Shown piece after piece: positions 16,596-25,788 of a stretch of 64,000 nt of DNA (positions are counted from its first letter, which is position 1; the number at the start of each line of letters is the position of its first letter). The translations under genes were made by a program, and so were the position numbers. The stretch spans positions 124,001 to 188,000 of the forward strand of contig CAJUHR010000003.1 in NCBI GenBank assembly GCA_910586255.1, written 5' to 3'. The stretch comes from an uncultured Lachnospiraceae bacterium. GTDB lineage: Bacteria; Bacillota; Clostridia; Lachnospirales; Lachnospiraceae. The notes under the pieces were generated by a model. It was not told the DNA's origin, did no database searches, and saw only the letters and a program-made list of their open reading frames with translations.

Positions 16596-17660
16596 ATGAA
16601 GAAAATTATGGCAGTGGGAATGGCGATGGTGCTGGCACTGGGTCTGACCGCCTGCAGCGGAGGAGAGACCGTGCGGGAGGAGACTACGACCGCCGCGCCG
16701 TCAGCAGCAGAGAATTCCGGAAATCAGGAAGCAGAGAAGGCGCCGGCAGCAAACAGCAACAAAGTAAAGAAGAATCCTTATACCGAAGATATCAAGATTG
16801 CCTATATTGCCCATGACTTAAGCACCCCCAACAACCAGGCCTGGCTGGAGGGAATCGAGAGGGAATGTGCATCCTGGGACAATATCGTGGTACAGTCCTT
16901 TAACGGGGAGAGCAGCGCGGAGACGCAGGTTAAGATTATGTCGGATGTGATTAACCAGAAGTATGACGCCATTATTCTCCAGTGCTCTGATGGAACGGCT
17001 CTTGCTCCGTCTGTGGATGAGGCAGAGAAAGCGGGGATTCCGGTGATTACATTGAATCTGGATGCTTACACCGTACACAGCGCCCTGGTAATGGCAGTGG
17101 ACTATGATGCCGGACGCATGGTGGCGGACGAGATGGCAAAAGAGATCAATGAAAAGGGAGATGTGGTTATCATTCAGGGTGTTGCCGGGCTGACGAGAAC
17201 AGACAACCTGGAAAAGGGATTTAGGGATACCATAGCAAAATATCCGGACATTAAGATTTTGGACGCGCAGTCTGCATCCTTTGAGAAGGAAACGGCGATA
17301 ACGGTTATGAACAGCTTTTTACAGAATTACGACAAGATTGACGGTGTGTTCTGCATTAACGATGCCATGGCAGAGGGCGCGGCTCTGGCTGTCCAGTCTG
17401 CCGGAAGAAAGGGAGAGATGGTGATCTGGGGAGCAGACGGAGAATCCGATGCCCTGGCAATGATTGAAAGCGGTGATATGACAGGAACCATCTACACCAA
17501 CAGCTGGGATGAGGGCTCCACTGCGGCCAAGATTGCTCTCTTGATGATTGGCTCTGAGTATGATTCTGCCGTGCTGACAGAGACTCCTCAGGTTATTATG
17601 GAGCCGATTGTAGTGACTATCGATACGGTTGGAACGATTCCACCGGAAGACCGCTGGTAG
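16596..17660 (+). CDS. Ribose-type (RbsB-like) sugar-binding lipoprotein
   Basis: A 354-residue periplasmic-binding-protein-like domain with a lipoprotein signal ending in LTAC (residues 1-22), a short polar linker and the type-1 fold (IAYIAHDLSTPNNQAWLEG, VINQKYDAIILQCSDG, VFCINDAMAEGA). ATG 16596 follows GAAGGGAG and starts the signal peptide; the longer open frame upstream contains the promoter. It captures the ligand for the two permeases and ATPase that follow. Which pentose, tetritol or other ligand it binds cannot be told. Confidence 0.92.
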   Translation: MKKIMAVGMAMVLALGLTACSGGETVREETTTAAPSAAENSGNQEAEKAPAANSNKVKKNPYTEDIKIAYIAHDLSTPNNQAWLEGIERECASWDNIVVQSFNGESSAETQVKIMSDVINQKYDAIILQCSDGTALAPSVDEAEKAGIPVITLNLDAYTVHSALVMAVDYDAGRMVADEMAKEINEKGDVVIIQGVAGLTRTDNLEKGFRDTIAKYPDIKILDAQSASFEKETAITVMNSFLQNYDKIDGVFCINDAMAEGAALAVQSAGRKGEMVIWGADGESDALAMIESGDMTGTIYTNSWDEGSTAAKIALLMIGSEYDSAVLTETPQVIMEPIVVTIDTVGTIPPEDRW

Positions 17661-17751
17661 AAAACTGTGTGAGTGAAAGAAACCGGACAAAAGGGGCAGG
17701 GTGCAAAAGCCCTGCCTGTTTCTTTTACCTTTAGAAAAAAGGAGCAGAACT

Positions 17752-18744
17752 GTGAAACAGACAACGATTAGACGATTGATTTCATTGGGAATGTTGGGGG
17801 CTCTGGTACTTTTGTTTTCCTGCATGAGCAGCTATTATCTAAATGGGGACAATCTGCTGGAAATCGTGCGGGACGCTTCCGTGGCAGGTATTATCGGTGT
17901 AGGTGTGACTTATGTGATCATCACATCGGGAATAGATCTGTCCACCGGCAGCTGTATGGCGCTTGTGGGTATGACCATGGCGAATATTTACCGATATACG
18001 CTGCTGCCTATTTGGATGATGCTTTTGATCGGGATACTCGTAGGGCTGGCAGCGGGACTTTTTAACGGATTTGTGGTGGCGAAGCTTCACTTGCCGGAAT
18101 TTATTGCCACCCTGGCCACCATGGGGATTTTTCGGGCTCTGACCTACGCCATTGCTATCCGGGACGCGGGCGGCGTTATTACCAGCCAGGCAATGACCTA
18201 TTCTTCCTTTGTGAGATGGGGCGGGACCGTGGGAAAGCTTCATTATGTGTCTATTGCCTTTGTGATTGCCGTGATTTTGGGGCAGCTTGTCCTTAAGAAA
18301 ACCAGATTTGGGACAAATCTGTATGCTGTAGGAGCCAACAAAAAGGCTGCCGAGCTGTCGGGTATCAATATTGCCAAAACGCGGATTATGGCCTATATGG
18401 TGGTGGGATTGTGTTCGGCTATAGGTGCTATTTTCACTACAGCGCGGCTTCAGAGCACCACAGCTCTTTTGGGAAACGGATTTGAATTTGATCCCATTGC
18501 CGCTGCGGTAGTAGGGGGCGTCTCCCTTTCCGGCGGCTACGGAGATATTGTGGGAACCTTTATCGGCGCGCTGTTTATGTCAGCTCTGGACAACGGGGTT
18601 TTAAAGCTGCAGATGAACACGGCATATCAGTATGTGATCAAGGGAGTCATTATCATTCTGGTGGTAATGTTTGATGCCTGGTATAACGGGCGTATGGAAA
18701 AGCTGGCGCAGGAGAAGGGCAGGAAGGAGGCGGTCAGCTCATGA
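17752..18744 (+). CDS. Ribose-type ABC transporter permease (RbsC-like) 1
   Basis: A 330-residue permease with 8-10 hydrophobic spans and the family block SGINIAKTRIMAYMVVG (as in the RbsC/XylH cytoplasmic loop) and AAAVVGGVSLSGGYG. GTG 17752 follows AAAAAAGGAG at good spacing. It overlaps the ATPase start by ATGA, so translation is coupled. It is homologous to the permease at 20258, with which it probably forms a heterodimer around the ATPase. Confidence 0.92.
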   Translation: MKQTTIRRLISLGMLGALVLLFSCMSSYYLNGDNLLEIVRDASVAGIIGVGVTYVIITSGIDLSTGSCMALVGMTMANIYRYTLLPIWMMLLIGILVGLAAGLFNGFVVAKLHLPEFIATLATMGIFRALTYAIAIRDAGGVITSQAMTYSSFVRWGGTVGKLHYVSIAFVIAVILGQLVLKKTRFGTNLYAVGANKKAAELSGINIAKTRIMAYMVVGLCSAIGAIFTTARLQSTTALLGNGFEFDPIAAAVVGGVSLSGGYGDIVGTFIGALFMSALDNGVLKLQMNTAYQYVIKGVIIILVVMFDAWYNGRMEKLAQEKGRKEAVSS

Positions 18745-20258
18745 ATGAGAACGTGATTTTGGAAGCAAAGGGAATATGCAAAAGCTTTTCAGGAGTTCCT
18801 GTGCTGCAGCAGGTGGATTTTTCTGTGAAAAGGGGAGAGGTCCATGCATTGATGGGAGAAAACGGAGCGGGAAAGTCCACTCTTATCAAGATTCTGACAG
18901 GAGTCTATACCAAAGACAGCGGTTCTGTCTTCTGGGAGGGAAAGGAAGCCGTGATAAACAGCTACAAGGATTGTCAGAAGCTGGGGATGGCTTGTATTTA
19001 CCAGGAGCTGTCCGTGATACCGCCGCTGACCGTGGCTCAAAATGTATTTCTGGGAAGAGAGCCGAGACGGATGGGGCTTATTGACCATAAAAAAATGAAT
19101 GAAATGACTCAGGAACTGATTGAGAGATACGACTTTCCTTTAGATCCTGTGGCCCTGGTGTCCAATCTGGGGATTGGCCTGAGACAGCTGGTGGAAATCT
19201 TAAAAGGCTTGTCCTGCGATTCCCGTCTGCTGATCATGGATGAGCCTACAGCCAGCCTAAGCGGCAAGGAGGCGGAGAGCCTGTTTGCCATTATTGACAC
19301 CCTCAGAAAAAAAGGTGTATCCATTATCTATATTTCTCATCGCCTGGAGGAGGTTTACAAGCTTTCCGACCGCTTGACCGTATTGCGGGACGGAAAAAAT
19401 GCCGCTGTATTAAATCATGATGAGATTGAGCCGAGGAAGGTGATTCAGACCATGATCGGCAAGGTGGTGGATGAGTCGGCCGGATCCAGCAAGGAGATGC
19501 GCAAAAATAACAACGAGGTGGTTTTGGAGGTTCAGAATCTGTCAGATGAGACAGGATTTTTCCACAATGTCAGTTTTAAGGCCCACAAGGGAGAGATTCT
19601 TGGGCTGGGAGGTCTGATCGGGGCAGGAAGAACCGAGCTGGTGCGGGCGATCTATGGGATTGACCAGTATCGGGAGGGAACGATTCTCTTAAACGGACAG
19701 AAGCTTCATCCATCTCCTAAAAGGAGCATACGGGCCGGCTTTGGATTTGTACCGGAGGATCGGAGAGGTCAGGGATTTATTCCTCTTTTGTCCGTCAACA
19801 GAAACACGGCGCTGACCAACTATGACCGAATAAAGAAACACGGGATGGCTGTGTCTGATAAGGCAGAGCTTTCCATGTGCCGGGATGCCATTGAGCGGAT
19901 CGACATTCGTCCTGCGGACCCGGACAAGCAGGTAGGCTTAATGTCAGGGGGCAATCAGCAGAAGGTGGTTTTGGGGAAATGGCTTATGAGGGATTTGAAG
20001 GTGTTGATTGTAGACGAGCCTACGGCGGGAATCGATGTGGGAGCCAAGGATGAGATTTATGGCATTTTGGAGGATCTGGCAAAAAGCGGAGTGGTTGTGA
20101 TTTTGGTTTCCTCGGATCTGCAGGAATTAATCCGGGTGTCTCATCGGATTCTGGTGATGCGCAAGGGTTCTGTCATCCGGGAATTTGACAGCGGAGTAAT
20201 CACTCAGTCCATGGTTTTGGAGGCGGCGTCCGGTCTGGTGGAAAAGGAGGTGTCCTGA
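18741..20258 (+). CDS. Ribose-type ABC transporter ATPase (RbsA/MglA-like), two ABC domains
   Basis: A 505-residue fused duplicate ATPase. Half 1 has the Walker A GENGAGKSTLIK near residue 37 and the Walker B LLIMDEPTASLS. Half 2 has a degenerate A loop, GLIGAGRTELVRA, with a signature SGGNQQKVVLGKW and Walker B VLIVDEPTAGIDVG, the usual asymmetry of sugar ATPases. It overlaps both flanking permease genes (ATGA and TGATG), so all three are translated together. It energises uptake of the ligand bound by the 16596 protein. Confidence 0.95.
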   Translation: MNENVILEAKGICKSFSGVPVLQQVDFSVKRGEVHALMGENGAGKSTLIKILTGVYTKDSGSVFWEGKEAVINSYKDCQKLGMACIYQELSVIPPLTVAQNVFLGREPRRMGLIDHKKMNEMTQELIERYDFPLDPVALVSNLGIGLRQLVEILKGLSCDSRLLIMDEPTASLSGKEAESLFAIIDTLRKKGVSIIYISHRLEEVYKLSDRLTVLRDGKNAAVLNHDEIEPRKVIQTMIGKVVDESAGSSKEMRKNNNEVVLEVQNLSDETGFFHNVSFKAHKGEILGLGGLIGAGRTELVRAIYGIDQYREGTILLNGQKLHPSPKRSIRAGFGFVPEDRRGQGFIPLLSVNRNTALTNYDRIKKHGMAVSDKAELSMCRDAIERIDIRPADPDKQVGLMSGGNQQKVVLGKWLMRDLKVLIVDEPTAGIDVGAKDEIYGILEDLAKSGVVVILVSSDLQELIRVSHRILVMRKGSVIREFDSGVITQSMVLEAASGLVEKEVS

Positions 20259-21256
20259 TGAAAGGGATTAATATTTCCAAATTCAGCAAGCCCATTATTC
20301 TGGCGGTGTTTATGCTGGTGCTGACAGTTTTGCGCCCGTCTAGCTTTTTGACCGTGGGGAATCTGTCCAATGTGCTCTGGTCCGTATCTGTGTATGGGAT
20401 CATGGTGTGCGGCACGATTTTTGTATTTCTGATCGGCGGAATTGATCTGTCTATAGGAAGCCTGTGCGGGCTCTGCGCTGTGACGGTTGTGAAGATTATC
20501 CGCTATTTTGAATACTCCAACACAGGAGTTTTGCTGGGGGTCCTGGCCGCGCTGTCCGTGGGAATCCTGGCAGGACTGGTTCATGGTGCCATTATCACCA
20601 GGTTTCATGTGCCAGCCTTTCTGATCACCTTTGCCACACAGATTATTTTTTTAGGGCTGTCCATGATTCTGACCAACAACAAGATTTTAAGCTGCTTACA
20701 GCCGGAGCTGTTTACGGCTATTGGAATGAAAAAGATTTTCAGCTTTCCGGTTCCCATATATATTATGCTTCTGATTGCCCTGATCAGCTGGTTCATTCTG
20801 CGAAAAACCGTGCTGGGGCGGTATGTATACGCGGTGGGGGGAAACAGTCCGGCCTCCCGTCTGTCCGGCATAAGCGATACAGGAATTACCGTTTTGGCAT
20901 ATGTATTTTCCGGATTTACCACAGCTATCGGAGGGGTGGTTTTGGCATCCATGACCCAGCAGTGTATGGCAACTACGGGAAGCGGCTACGAGACGGAGGT
21001 GATCACGGCGGCGGTAATCGGCGGCGTCAGCCTTTTAGGCGGGGAGGGCACCGTGTCCGGGGCTTTGTTTGGAGCAATTCTGATCGGGCTTTTGAACAAC
21101 GGCCTCAATTTGCTCAGCGTGCCGTCTACGGAGCATGGGCTGGTGAAGGGAATCGTCATTATTGTTGCCGTGGGCTTTGACGCTTTGCAGCATCAGGAGA
21201 AATTCAAAAGCTGGCTGAATCAGTTTAAGATGAAAAAGGTCCAGGGTGCAGCTTAA
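20258..21256 (+). CDS. Ribose-type ABC transporter permease (RbsC-like) 2
   Basis: A 332-residue permease of the same family as the 17752 product (LSGISDTGITVLAYVFSG; AAVIGGVSLLGGEG). Its ATG shares an A with the TGA of the ATPase gene. Two distinct permeases per ATPase indicate a heterodimeric channel, as in AI-2 or xylose-like systems rather than RbsC homodimers. An amidohydrolase follows 89 bp later. Confidence 0.93.
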   Translation: MKGINISKFSKPIILAVFMLVLTVLRPSSFLTVGNLSNVLWSVSVYGIMVCGTIFVFLIGGIDLSIGSLCGLCAVTVVKIIRYFEYSNTGVLLGVLAALSVGILAGLVHGAIITRFHVPAFLITFATQIIFLGLSMILTNNKILSCLQPELFTAIGMKKIFSFPVPIYIMLLIALISWFILRKTVLGRYVYAVGGNSPASRLSGISDTGITVLAYVFSGFTTAIGGVVLASMTQQCMATTGSGYETEVITAAVIGGVSLLGGEGTVSGALFGAILIGLLNNGLNLLSVPSTEHGLVKGIVIIVAVGFDALQHQEKFKSWLNQFKMKKVQGAA

Positions 21257-21345
21257 GGGCATATCGGTTTGTACCTGATAAAGCGGAACATGCAGTATTT
21301 ACAGAATATGATGTGCTGAGAGATATGTACAGAATGGAGGAAAGG

Positions 21346-22254
21346 ATGAAAAAGATTGATGCACACCTGCATTTGGCTCAGGTTGTAGCCGGATATTGCA
21401 GGAGAGGAGAGCTGCGGGCCATTGGAGATGGAAAGGCCAGGTGGGGAAACGGTGAGATATTTCAGCTTTTTCCGGAGGAGTTTGGGGACACCTGCTTTCT
21501 GGCAGAGCGGGCCATAGAGATCATGGACAAAAACCAGGTGGAGAAGGCAGTGCTGATGCACGGGAGTATGTACGGATTTCAGAATGGCTATCATTATGAA
21601 GTGCTTAAAAGGTATCCGGACCGGTTCTGCCCATCTTGTACGGTGGATCCTTTTATGACCAATCACATGGAGACTTTAAAATATTATCTGGAAGAACAGA
21701 AATTCCATCTTGTAAAGTTTGAAGTCAGCTCAGGGGGCGGCCTCATGGGCTGTCACGATCCCTTTGACCTGTCTGGAGAGCGGATGATGGAGATATACCG
21801 GCTGATTGAGAAAAATAAGGGTGTGGTGGCTCTTGATGTGGGGGATATTTCCATGGACAGCCATCAGCCCTGGGCTCTTGCAAAAATTGCCGGCGAATAC
21901 CCGGGGCTTAAGCTGGTTATCTGTCATCTGCTGGCGCCTGTGAGGGGAAGGGAGCGGGAGTGGAAGCTGAGTCTGGAGCTTTTGAACCGGGAAAATGTGT
22001 GGTTTGACATTGCGGCACTGCCAAAGATCCTGACACCGGATGTTTATCCTTATCCTGAAACCATGAAGTATTTGGCAATGGCAAAGGAGATTCTGGGAGC
22101 TAAGAAGCTTCTCTGGGGAACCGATGCCCCCTTTGCGGCAACCCAGGATACCTATGAGCATCTGTGTGATTATCTGGAAAAGGGAACCGTCTTTACCGGG
22201 GAAGAGCTTGAGAGGGTGTATTACGGTAACAGCTGTCAGGTATACTTTTCCTGA
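21346..22254 (+). CDS. Amidohydrolase-2 family protein
   Basis: A 302-residue TIM-barrel hydrolase with the N-terminal metal motif KIDAHLHLA, His in VICHLLAPV and the final Asp in WGTDAPFA. The His expected on strand 5 is not obvious, the strand reading VVALDVGDIS. ATG 21346 follows GGAGGAAAGG; the longer frame upstream has no ribosome site. It belongs to the ABC operon and is a distant paralogue of the enzyme at 1243. It probably hydrolyses a lactone or amide of the imported compound (inference from family and context). Confidence 0.85.
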   Translation: MKKIDAHLHLAQVVAGYCRRGELRAIGDGKARWGNGEIFQLFPEEFGDTCFLAERAIEIMDKNQVEKAVLMHGSMYGFQNGYHYEVLKRYPDRFCPSCTVDPFMTNHMETLKYYLEEQKFHLVKFEVSSGGGLMGCHDPFDLSGERMMEIYRLIEKNKGVVALDVGDISMDSHQPWALAKIAGEYPGLKLVICHLLAPVRGREREWKLSLELLNRENVWFDIAALPKILTPDVYPYPETMKYLAMAKEILGAKKLLWGTDAPFAATQDTYEHLCDYLEKGTVFTGEELERVYYGNSCQVYFS

Positions 22255-22401
22255 GGTTTTGGTTGCGGCGAATATCCGAGAGAGCCCCGGCCGGTTCGGC
22301 CGGGTATGATAAAAGGAATAGCTTCAGGGGTATCTGAACGGTTACCCGGTGCAAAGCTGTTGCAAAATGAGTGACAATAGTCAGCAGAGAGGAGAGAGTG
22401 A

Positions 22402-22773
22402 ATGATCCGGAGAAAGGAAGATGTCAGAAGCACTCGAAAGCCGGCCCCCTTTCAGGGAACAGGGGAAATTCTGGTGCGTGATTTGCTGGAAGGGCCGAAT
22501 GAGCTGTACCAGAAAGGTCGGGTGTTTGCCCATACAACTATATATCCGGGAGCCGGAATCGGCTACCATATCCATCAAAACGAGTCGGAAACCTATTATA
22601 TTCTCAGCGGGACGGCAATATTCAATGATAATGGAAGAGAGGTATTGATAGGCCCCGGCGATGTGACATTTACTGGTGACGGGGAAGGCCATGGAATTCA
22701 GGCAGCCGGCGAGGGGCCGGTGGAGATGATTGCCCTGATTCTATACCATCACCTGAACGGCGAACCGTCATAA
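22402..22773 (+). CDS. Single-domain cupin protein
   Basis: A 123-residue cupin. Motif 1 is PGAGIGYHIHQNESETYYIL (two His and one Glu as metal ligands) and motif 2 is IGPGDVTFTGDGEGHGI. It starts after AGAGAGGAGAGAG. It is the last gene before the LacI regulator and probably acts as a sugar-acid isomerase or accessory factor of the ABC operon; the reaction is unknown. The 147-bp gap before it contains a CCCGGCCG/CGGCCGGG hairpin at 22286-22304. Confidence 0.85.
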   Translation: MIRRKEDVRSTRKPAPFQGTGEILVRDLLEGPNELYQKGRVFAHTTIYPGAGIGYHIHQNESETYYILSGTAIFNDNGREVLIGPGDVTFTGDGEGHGIQAAGEGPVEMIALILYHHLNGEPS

Positions 22774-22785
22774 TCACCAAAAAAA

Positions 22786-22795
22786 CAATCGATTG
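22786..22795. promoter_or_regulatory. LacI-type operator CAATCGATTG, upstream of the regulator gene
   Basis: A palindromic core, CAATCGATTG, extended to CAATCGATTGCAAT on the right. It matches the set at 24123, 24295 and 24609. It lies about 55 bp before the -35 of the LacI gene, so autoregulation is likely. Confidence 0.7.
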
Positions 22796-22849
22796 CAATG
22801 GAGAAAACCTCAATAATTAGGTGTAATTCACAAGAAACCAAAAGCCCTC

Positions 22850-22878
22850 TTGTGTGCCGGTCTGAAATAATGTATAGT
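22850..22878 (+). promoter_or_regulatory. Promoter of the LacI-family regulator
   Basis: TTGTGT (22850-22855), 17 bp, TATAGT (22873-22878). Confidence 0.65.
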
Positions 22879-22933
22879 AAATGAAAAAGAACAGAACCAT
22901 TATGGGATTTTTGGATATTGAGGTGTTAAAAAC

Positions 22934-23926
22934 GTGACCATTTATGACATAGCCCGTGAAGCAGGGGTGGCAGCCAGCACGGTGTCCCGGGTGATTAACA
23001 ACAAGCCGGGAATCAAGACGGAGACCCGGCGGCGGGTTCAGGAGCTTTTGAAGAAATACAACTACATACCAGATGCGGCCGCCCGGGGGCTGGTTATGCA
23101 GTCATCCAGACTGGTGGGAATTCTGATTGTGGATATTCGGGTGGCGCACCATGTGGACAGCGCGTTTGTCATTGAGCAGGAGCTGACAAAGCGGGGATAC
23201 TGCTGCATCATTATGAGCACCGGCCCCAGGGATGCGGATAAGGCAGAATATATTCGCATATTAGAACAGCGCCGTGTGGAGGGCGTCATTTTGATGGGGT
23301 CTATGTTTGAGACGGAGGCTGTGGAGGAGAGTATAAAAAAGCATCTTCCCAAGGTGCCCATTGTGATGGTGAATGGTTATCTGAAGCTTCCCAATGTGTC
23401 CGGTGTGATCGTGGATGAGGACACAGGGGTGGGTAAATGTGTGGATCTCTTGTGGAAAAAGGGTAAGACAAGGATTGCCTTTGTGCTGGATTCGGTATCC
23501 CCGGCCAACAGACGCAAGCAGCAGGGGTATTGTGACGGCATGCGGCGGCACGGGACAGGGGAAGAAGGTCTGTGGCTGTATGAGATGGAGGAAAGCTCCG
23601 TTATGGCCGGGTATGAGATCACTCTGCGCGTCTTGGATGAGCATCCCGATATACAGGGGATTATCTACACGATCGATCTGGTGGCAGTGGGCGGTGTCCG
23701 CGCGGCCTGGGACAGGGGGTATGACGTTCCGGAGCGTCTGGGACTTGTGGGGATCGATAACAGTATTTACGGGGAGATCTGTATGCCAAAGCTGACAACT
23801 CTGGACAACCGGCTTCAGGCGCTCAGTGAGTCTGCGGCAACGATTCTCAGGGAAGGCCTGGAAGGGAAGGTTCAGAGTAAGAAGATGATGATGTTTTCGG
23901 AGATTATTGAGAGGGAGAGTACGTAA
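22934..23926 (+). CDS. LacI-family transcriptional regulator
   Basis: A 330-residue regulator. The N-terminal HTH is IYDIAREAGVAASTVSRVIN with the hinge-helix segment AARGLVMQSS, then a periplasmic-binding-like effector domain. It starts with GTG at 22934. It is followed by the diketogulonate reductase/TRAP genes and surrounded by four good and one weak CAATCGATTG sites, so it is very probably the repressor of that module, induced by 2,3-diketogulonate or a related sugar acid (inference). Confidence 0.92.
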   Translation: MTIYDIAREAGVAASTVSRVINNKPGIKTETRRRVQELLKKYNYIPDAAARGLVMQSSRLVGILIVDIRVAHHVDSAFVIEQELTKRGYCCIIMSTGPRDADKAEYIRILEQRRVEGVILMGSMFETEAVEESIKKHLPKVPIVMVNGYLKLPNVSGVIVDEDTGVGKCVDLLWKKGKTRIAFVLDSVSPANRRKQQGYCDGMRRHGTGEEGLWLYEMEESSVMAGYEITLRVLDEHPDIQGIIYTIDLVAVGGVRAAWDRGYDVPERLGLVGIDNSIYGEICMPKLTTLDNRLQALSESAATILREGLEGKVQSKKMMMFSEIIEREST

Positions 23927-23941
23927 GAGAGTGTGTTTGCC

Positions 23942-23975
23942 CCGTCAGCAGCCGTGAGGCGCTGGCGGTTTTTTT
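23942..23975 (+). terminator. Terminator of the LacI gene
   Basis: CCGTCAGC pairs with GCTGGCGG around a 10-base loop, followed by seven T. Confidence 0.75.
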
Positions 23976-24122
23976 GTGCAGGCGCATGTTTTGCAACGGG
24001 GATGCGGCCTGGCGAGAATGTGTCAGGGAGTGCCAAGATGAGGAGATTCCCGGCAATGCTGTGGGAAGGCTGCTGTTTGCGGTCCAGGATAAAGGGCAGA
24101 ATGTGATGGGGAGAGCATTAAA

Positions 24123-24138
24123 TTGCAATCGATTACGA
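24123..24138. promoter_or_regulatory. LacI-type operator (distal)
   Basis: TTGCAATCGATTACGA: one perfect half and one degraded half of the TTGCAATC-GATTGCAA palindrome. Confidence 0.6.
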
Positions 24139-24254
24139 AAAAATGTGATGGAGATAGTATGAAGAGACTCGAAGGATGAGAAAACGGGATAAAACTGGGA
24201 ATTTAGCACAAAAAATAGGCGTAAAAAATGTGAAATAACACAACGATAACGGGC

Positions 24255-24310
24255 TTGAAAAGGGAGGAAAACTGTGTTATTATAATATCACAAATTGCAA
24301 TCGATTGCAA
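24255..24310 (+). promoter_or_regulatory. Distal promoter with perfect LacI operator
   Basis: TTGAAA (24255-24260) with -10 candidates TATTAT (24278-24283) or TATAAT (24281-24286), followed at 24295-24310 by a perfect 16-bp palindrome TTGCAATCGATTGCAA at the expected start of transcription. Confidence 0.65.
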
Positions 24311-24357
24311 AAATAAAAGATTCACCATGATTTACGATTCTGTTTCAGAGGAGAAGT

Positions 24358-24495
24358 GTGCAGGACAACGGAGTGCGGGTGTTGGTATTATTGAAGCGGG
24401 AGGTTTTGGCTGACCGGGGAGAGGAAATTGACCTGCGAGAGGGCGGAAGGGAATGTACACAATTCCGGAGGTTGCAGGATTATAAGGGAATTTAA
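24358..24495 (+). CDS. Possible 45-residue leader ORF
   Basis: GTG 24358 is preceded by AGAGGAGAA at short spacing and opens 45 codons to TAA 24493-24495. The product is charged (MQDNGVRVLVLLKREVLAD and on), with no membrane span and no family I recognise. It lies between two LacI-type operators in the 750-bp gap before dlgD, so it would be expressed from the distal promoter. It may be a chance ORF; codon use and conservation cannot be judged from so short a frame. Confidence 0.28.
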   Translation: MQDNGVRVLVLLKREVLADRGEEIDLREGGRECTQFRRLQDYKGI

Positions 24496-24574
24496 TACAA
24501 TTTCCGTTAAAAAATTGTGAAAGACTTACAAAAACAAATTGGGTAATTTGTACAAAATAGTGAACGAAATGCAG

Positions 24575-24624
24575 TTGAAATGGATAGTGAATTATGATAA
24601 AATTTAATCTACAATCGATTGCAA
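24575..24624 (+). promoter_or_regulatory. Proximal dlgD promoter with LacI operator
   Basis: TTGAAA (24575-24580), 17 bp, TAAAAT (24598-24603), immediately followed by the operator CTACAATCGATTGCAA (24609-24624) over the start point. CTACAAT (24609-24615) can also pair with ATTGTAG (24627-24633). Confidence 0.75.
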
Positions 24625-24676
24625 AAATTGTAGATGTGAAAAATGTATTAAATAAGAAAAAGAAAGGATTAAAACG

Positions 24677-25681
24677 ATGTTAAGAATCAAGTATGATGAG
24701 CTGTTAAAGGAATTTGAGCGCGTACTGATCAGCAGAGGTTTTAACGAGAAAAATGCATTGGATGCAGCCACAGTTTTTGCACAGAACAGTCTGGATGGGA
24801 TCTACAGCCATGGGATCAACCGTTTCCCCCGTGTGGTAGAGTACCTGGATAAAGGAGAGATCAATCCGGATGTGGTAGCCACCTGCGAGATGTCTATGGG
24901 AGCCATCGAGCGGTGGGAGGGGCACAGAGGTTTTGGTCCTTTGAATGCCAAGCAGGCGATGGACCGGGCTATCGAGCTGGCGAAGCAGTACGGCATCGGA
25001 ATGGTGGCGCTGGGCAACAGCAACCATTGGATGCGGGGCGGCAGCTACGGCTGGCAGGCCGCTAATGCAGGCTGCATTGGTATCTGCTGGTCCAACACTA
25101 TGCCAAATATGCCGGCATGGGGCGGCAAGGACAGAAAGATCGGCAACAATCCGCTGATTCTGGCTGTGCCCAAAAGCAATGGTGACCATGTGGTAGTGGA
25201 CTGTGCGGTATCGCAGTTTTCCTACGGCAAGATCGAGGAAGCAAGGCTTAAGGGCCAGCAGCTTCCGGTACCGGGCGGCTATGACGAGGACGGCAATCTG
25301 ACTACCGACCCGGCAGCGATTGAGAAAACATGGAGAGTGCTTCCCATGGGATATTGGAAGGGAAGCGGCATTTCTGTACTGCTGGATCTGATTTCCACCG
25401 TGCTTACCAATGCCAACTCTGTTCAGAAGATTGGAACCTTTGGGGATGAAATAGGACTGTCCCAGATTATGATCGCCATCGACCCGGCGAAGTTTAATGA
25501 TGCCGAGACCACGGATCGGATCGTAGACGAGCTGGTGGCGGATATTAAGTCTTCCATTCCGGCCCGGGAGGGAGGAAAGGTTTTCTACCCCGGTGAGATT
25601 GAGATCAACAACCGGAAGGAAAACATGGAGAACGGTATCCCGGTGATCGAAGAGAAGTGGAATGCGATCCGGGCAATGTAA
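24677..25681 (+). CDS. dlgD: 2,3-diketo-L-gulonate reductase (DlgD/YiaK)
   Basis: A 334-residue NAD(P)H oxidoreductase of the malate/L-lactate dehydrogenase type-2 fold. It closely follows E. coli DlgD: LISRG, the catalytic His in YSHGINRFPR, NSNHWMRGGSYGWQAA, the PWG-like MPAWGGKD segment and LPMGYWKGSG. DlgD reduces 2,3-diketo-L-gulonate to 3-keto-L-gulonate in ascorbate/lyxose-type catabolism. It starts at ATG 24677 after AGAAAGGAT. As in the E. coli yia operon, a TRAP transporter follows. Downstream sugar kinase or decarboxylase genes of that pathway are not in the window. Confidence 0.9.
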   Translation: MLRIKYDELLKEFERVLISRGFNEKNALDAATVFAQNSLDGIYSHGINRFPRVVEYLDKGEINPDVVATCEMSMGAIERWEGHRGFGPLNAKQAMDRAIELAKQYGIGMVALGNSNHWMRGGSYGWQAANAGCIGICWSNTMPNMPAWGGKDRKIGNNPLILAVPKSNGDHVVVDCAVSQFSYGKIEEARLKGQQLPVPGGYDEDGNLTTDPAAIEKTWRVLPMGYWKGSGISVLLDLISTVLTNANSVQKIGTFGDEIGLSQIMIAIDPAKFNDAETTDRIVDELVADIKSSIPAREGGKVFYPGEIEINNRKENMENGIPVIEEKWNAIRAM

Positions 25682-25693
25682 GCCGGTTCGTCA

Positions 25694-25708
25694 TTTGCAT
25701 CGATTGCT
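25694..25708. promoter_or_regulatory. Degenerate LacI-type operator before the TRAP genes
   Basis: TTGCATCGATTGC is the operator palindrome with one base lost from the left half, between dlgD and the TRAP binding protein. Confidence 0.4.
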
Positions 25709-25788
25709 GAGTTACACTGTGCGTTACACCACTGTTATGGGGGAAGACGTGGCGTAAAATAATAAGGAAAGAGAAGGGGAATTTTATT

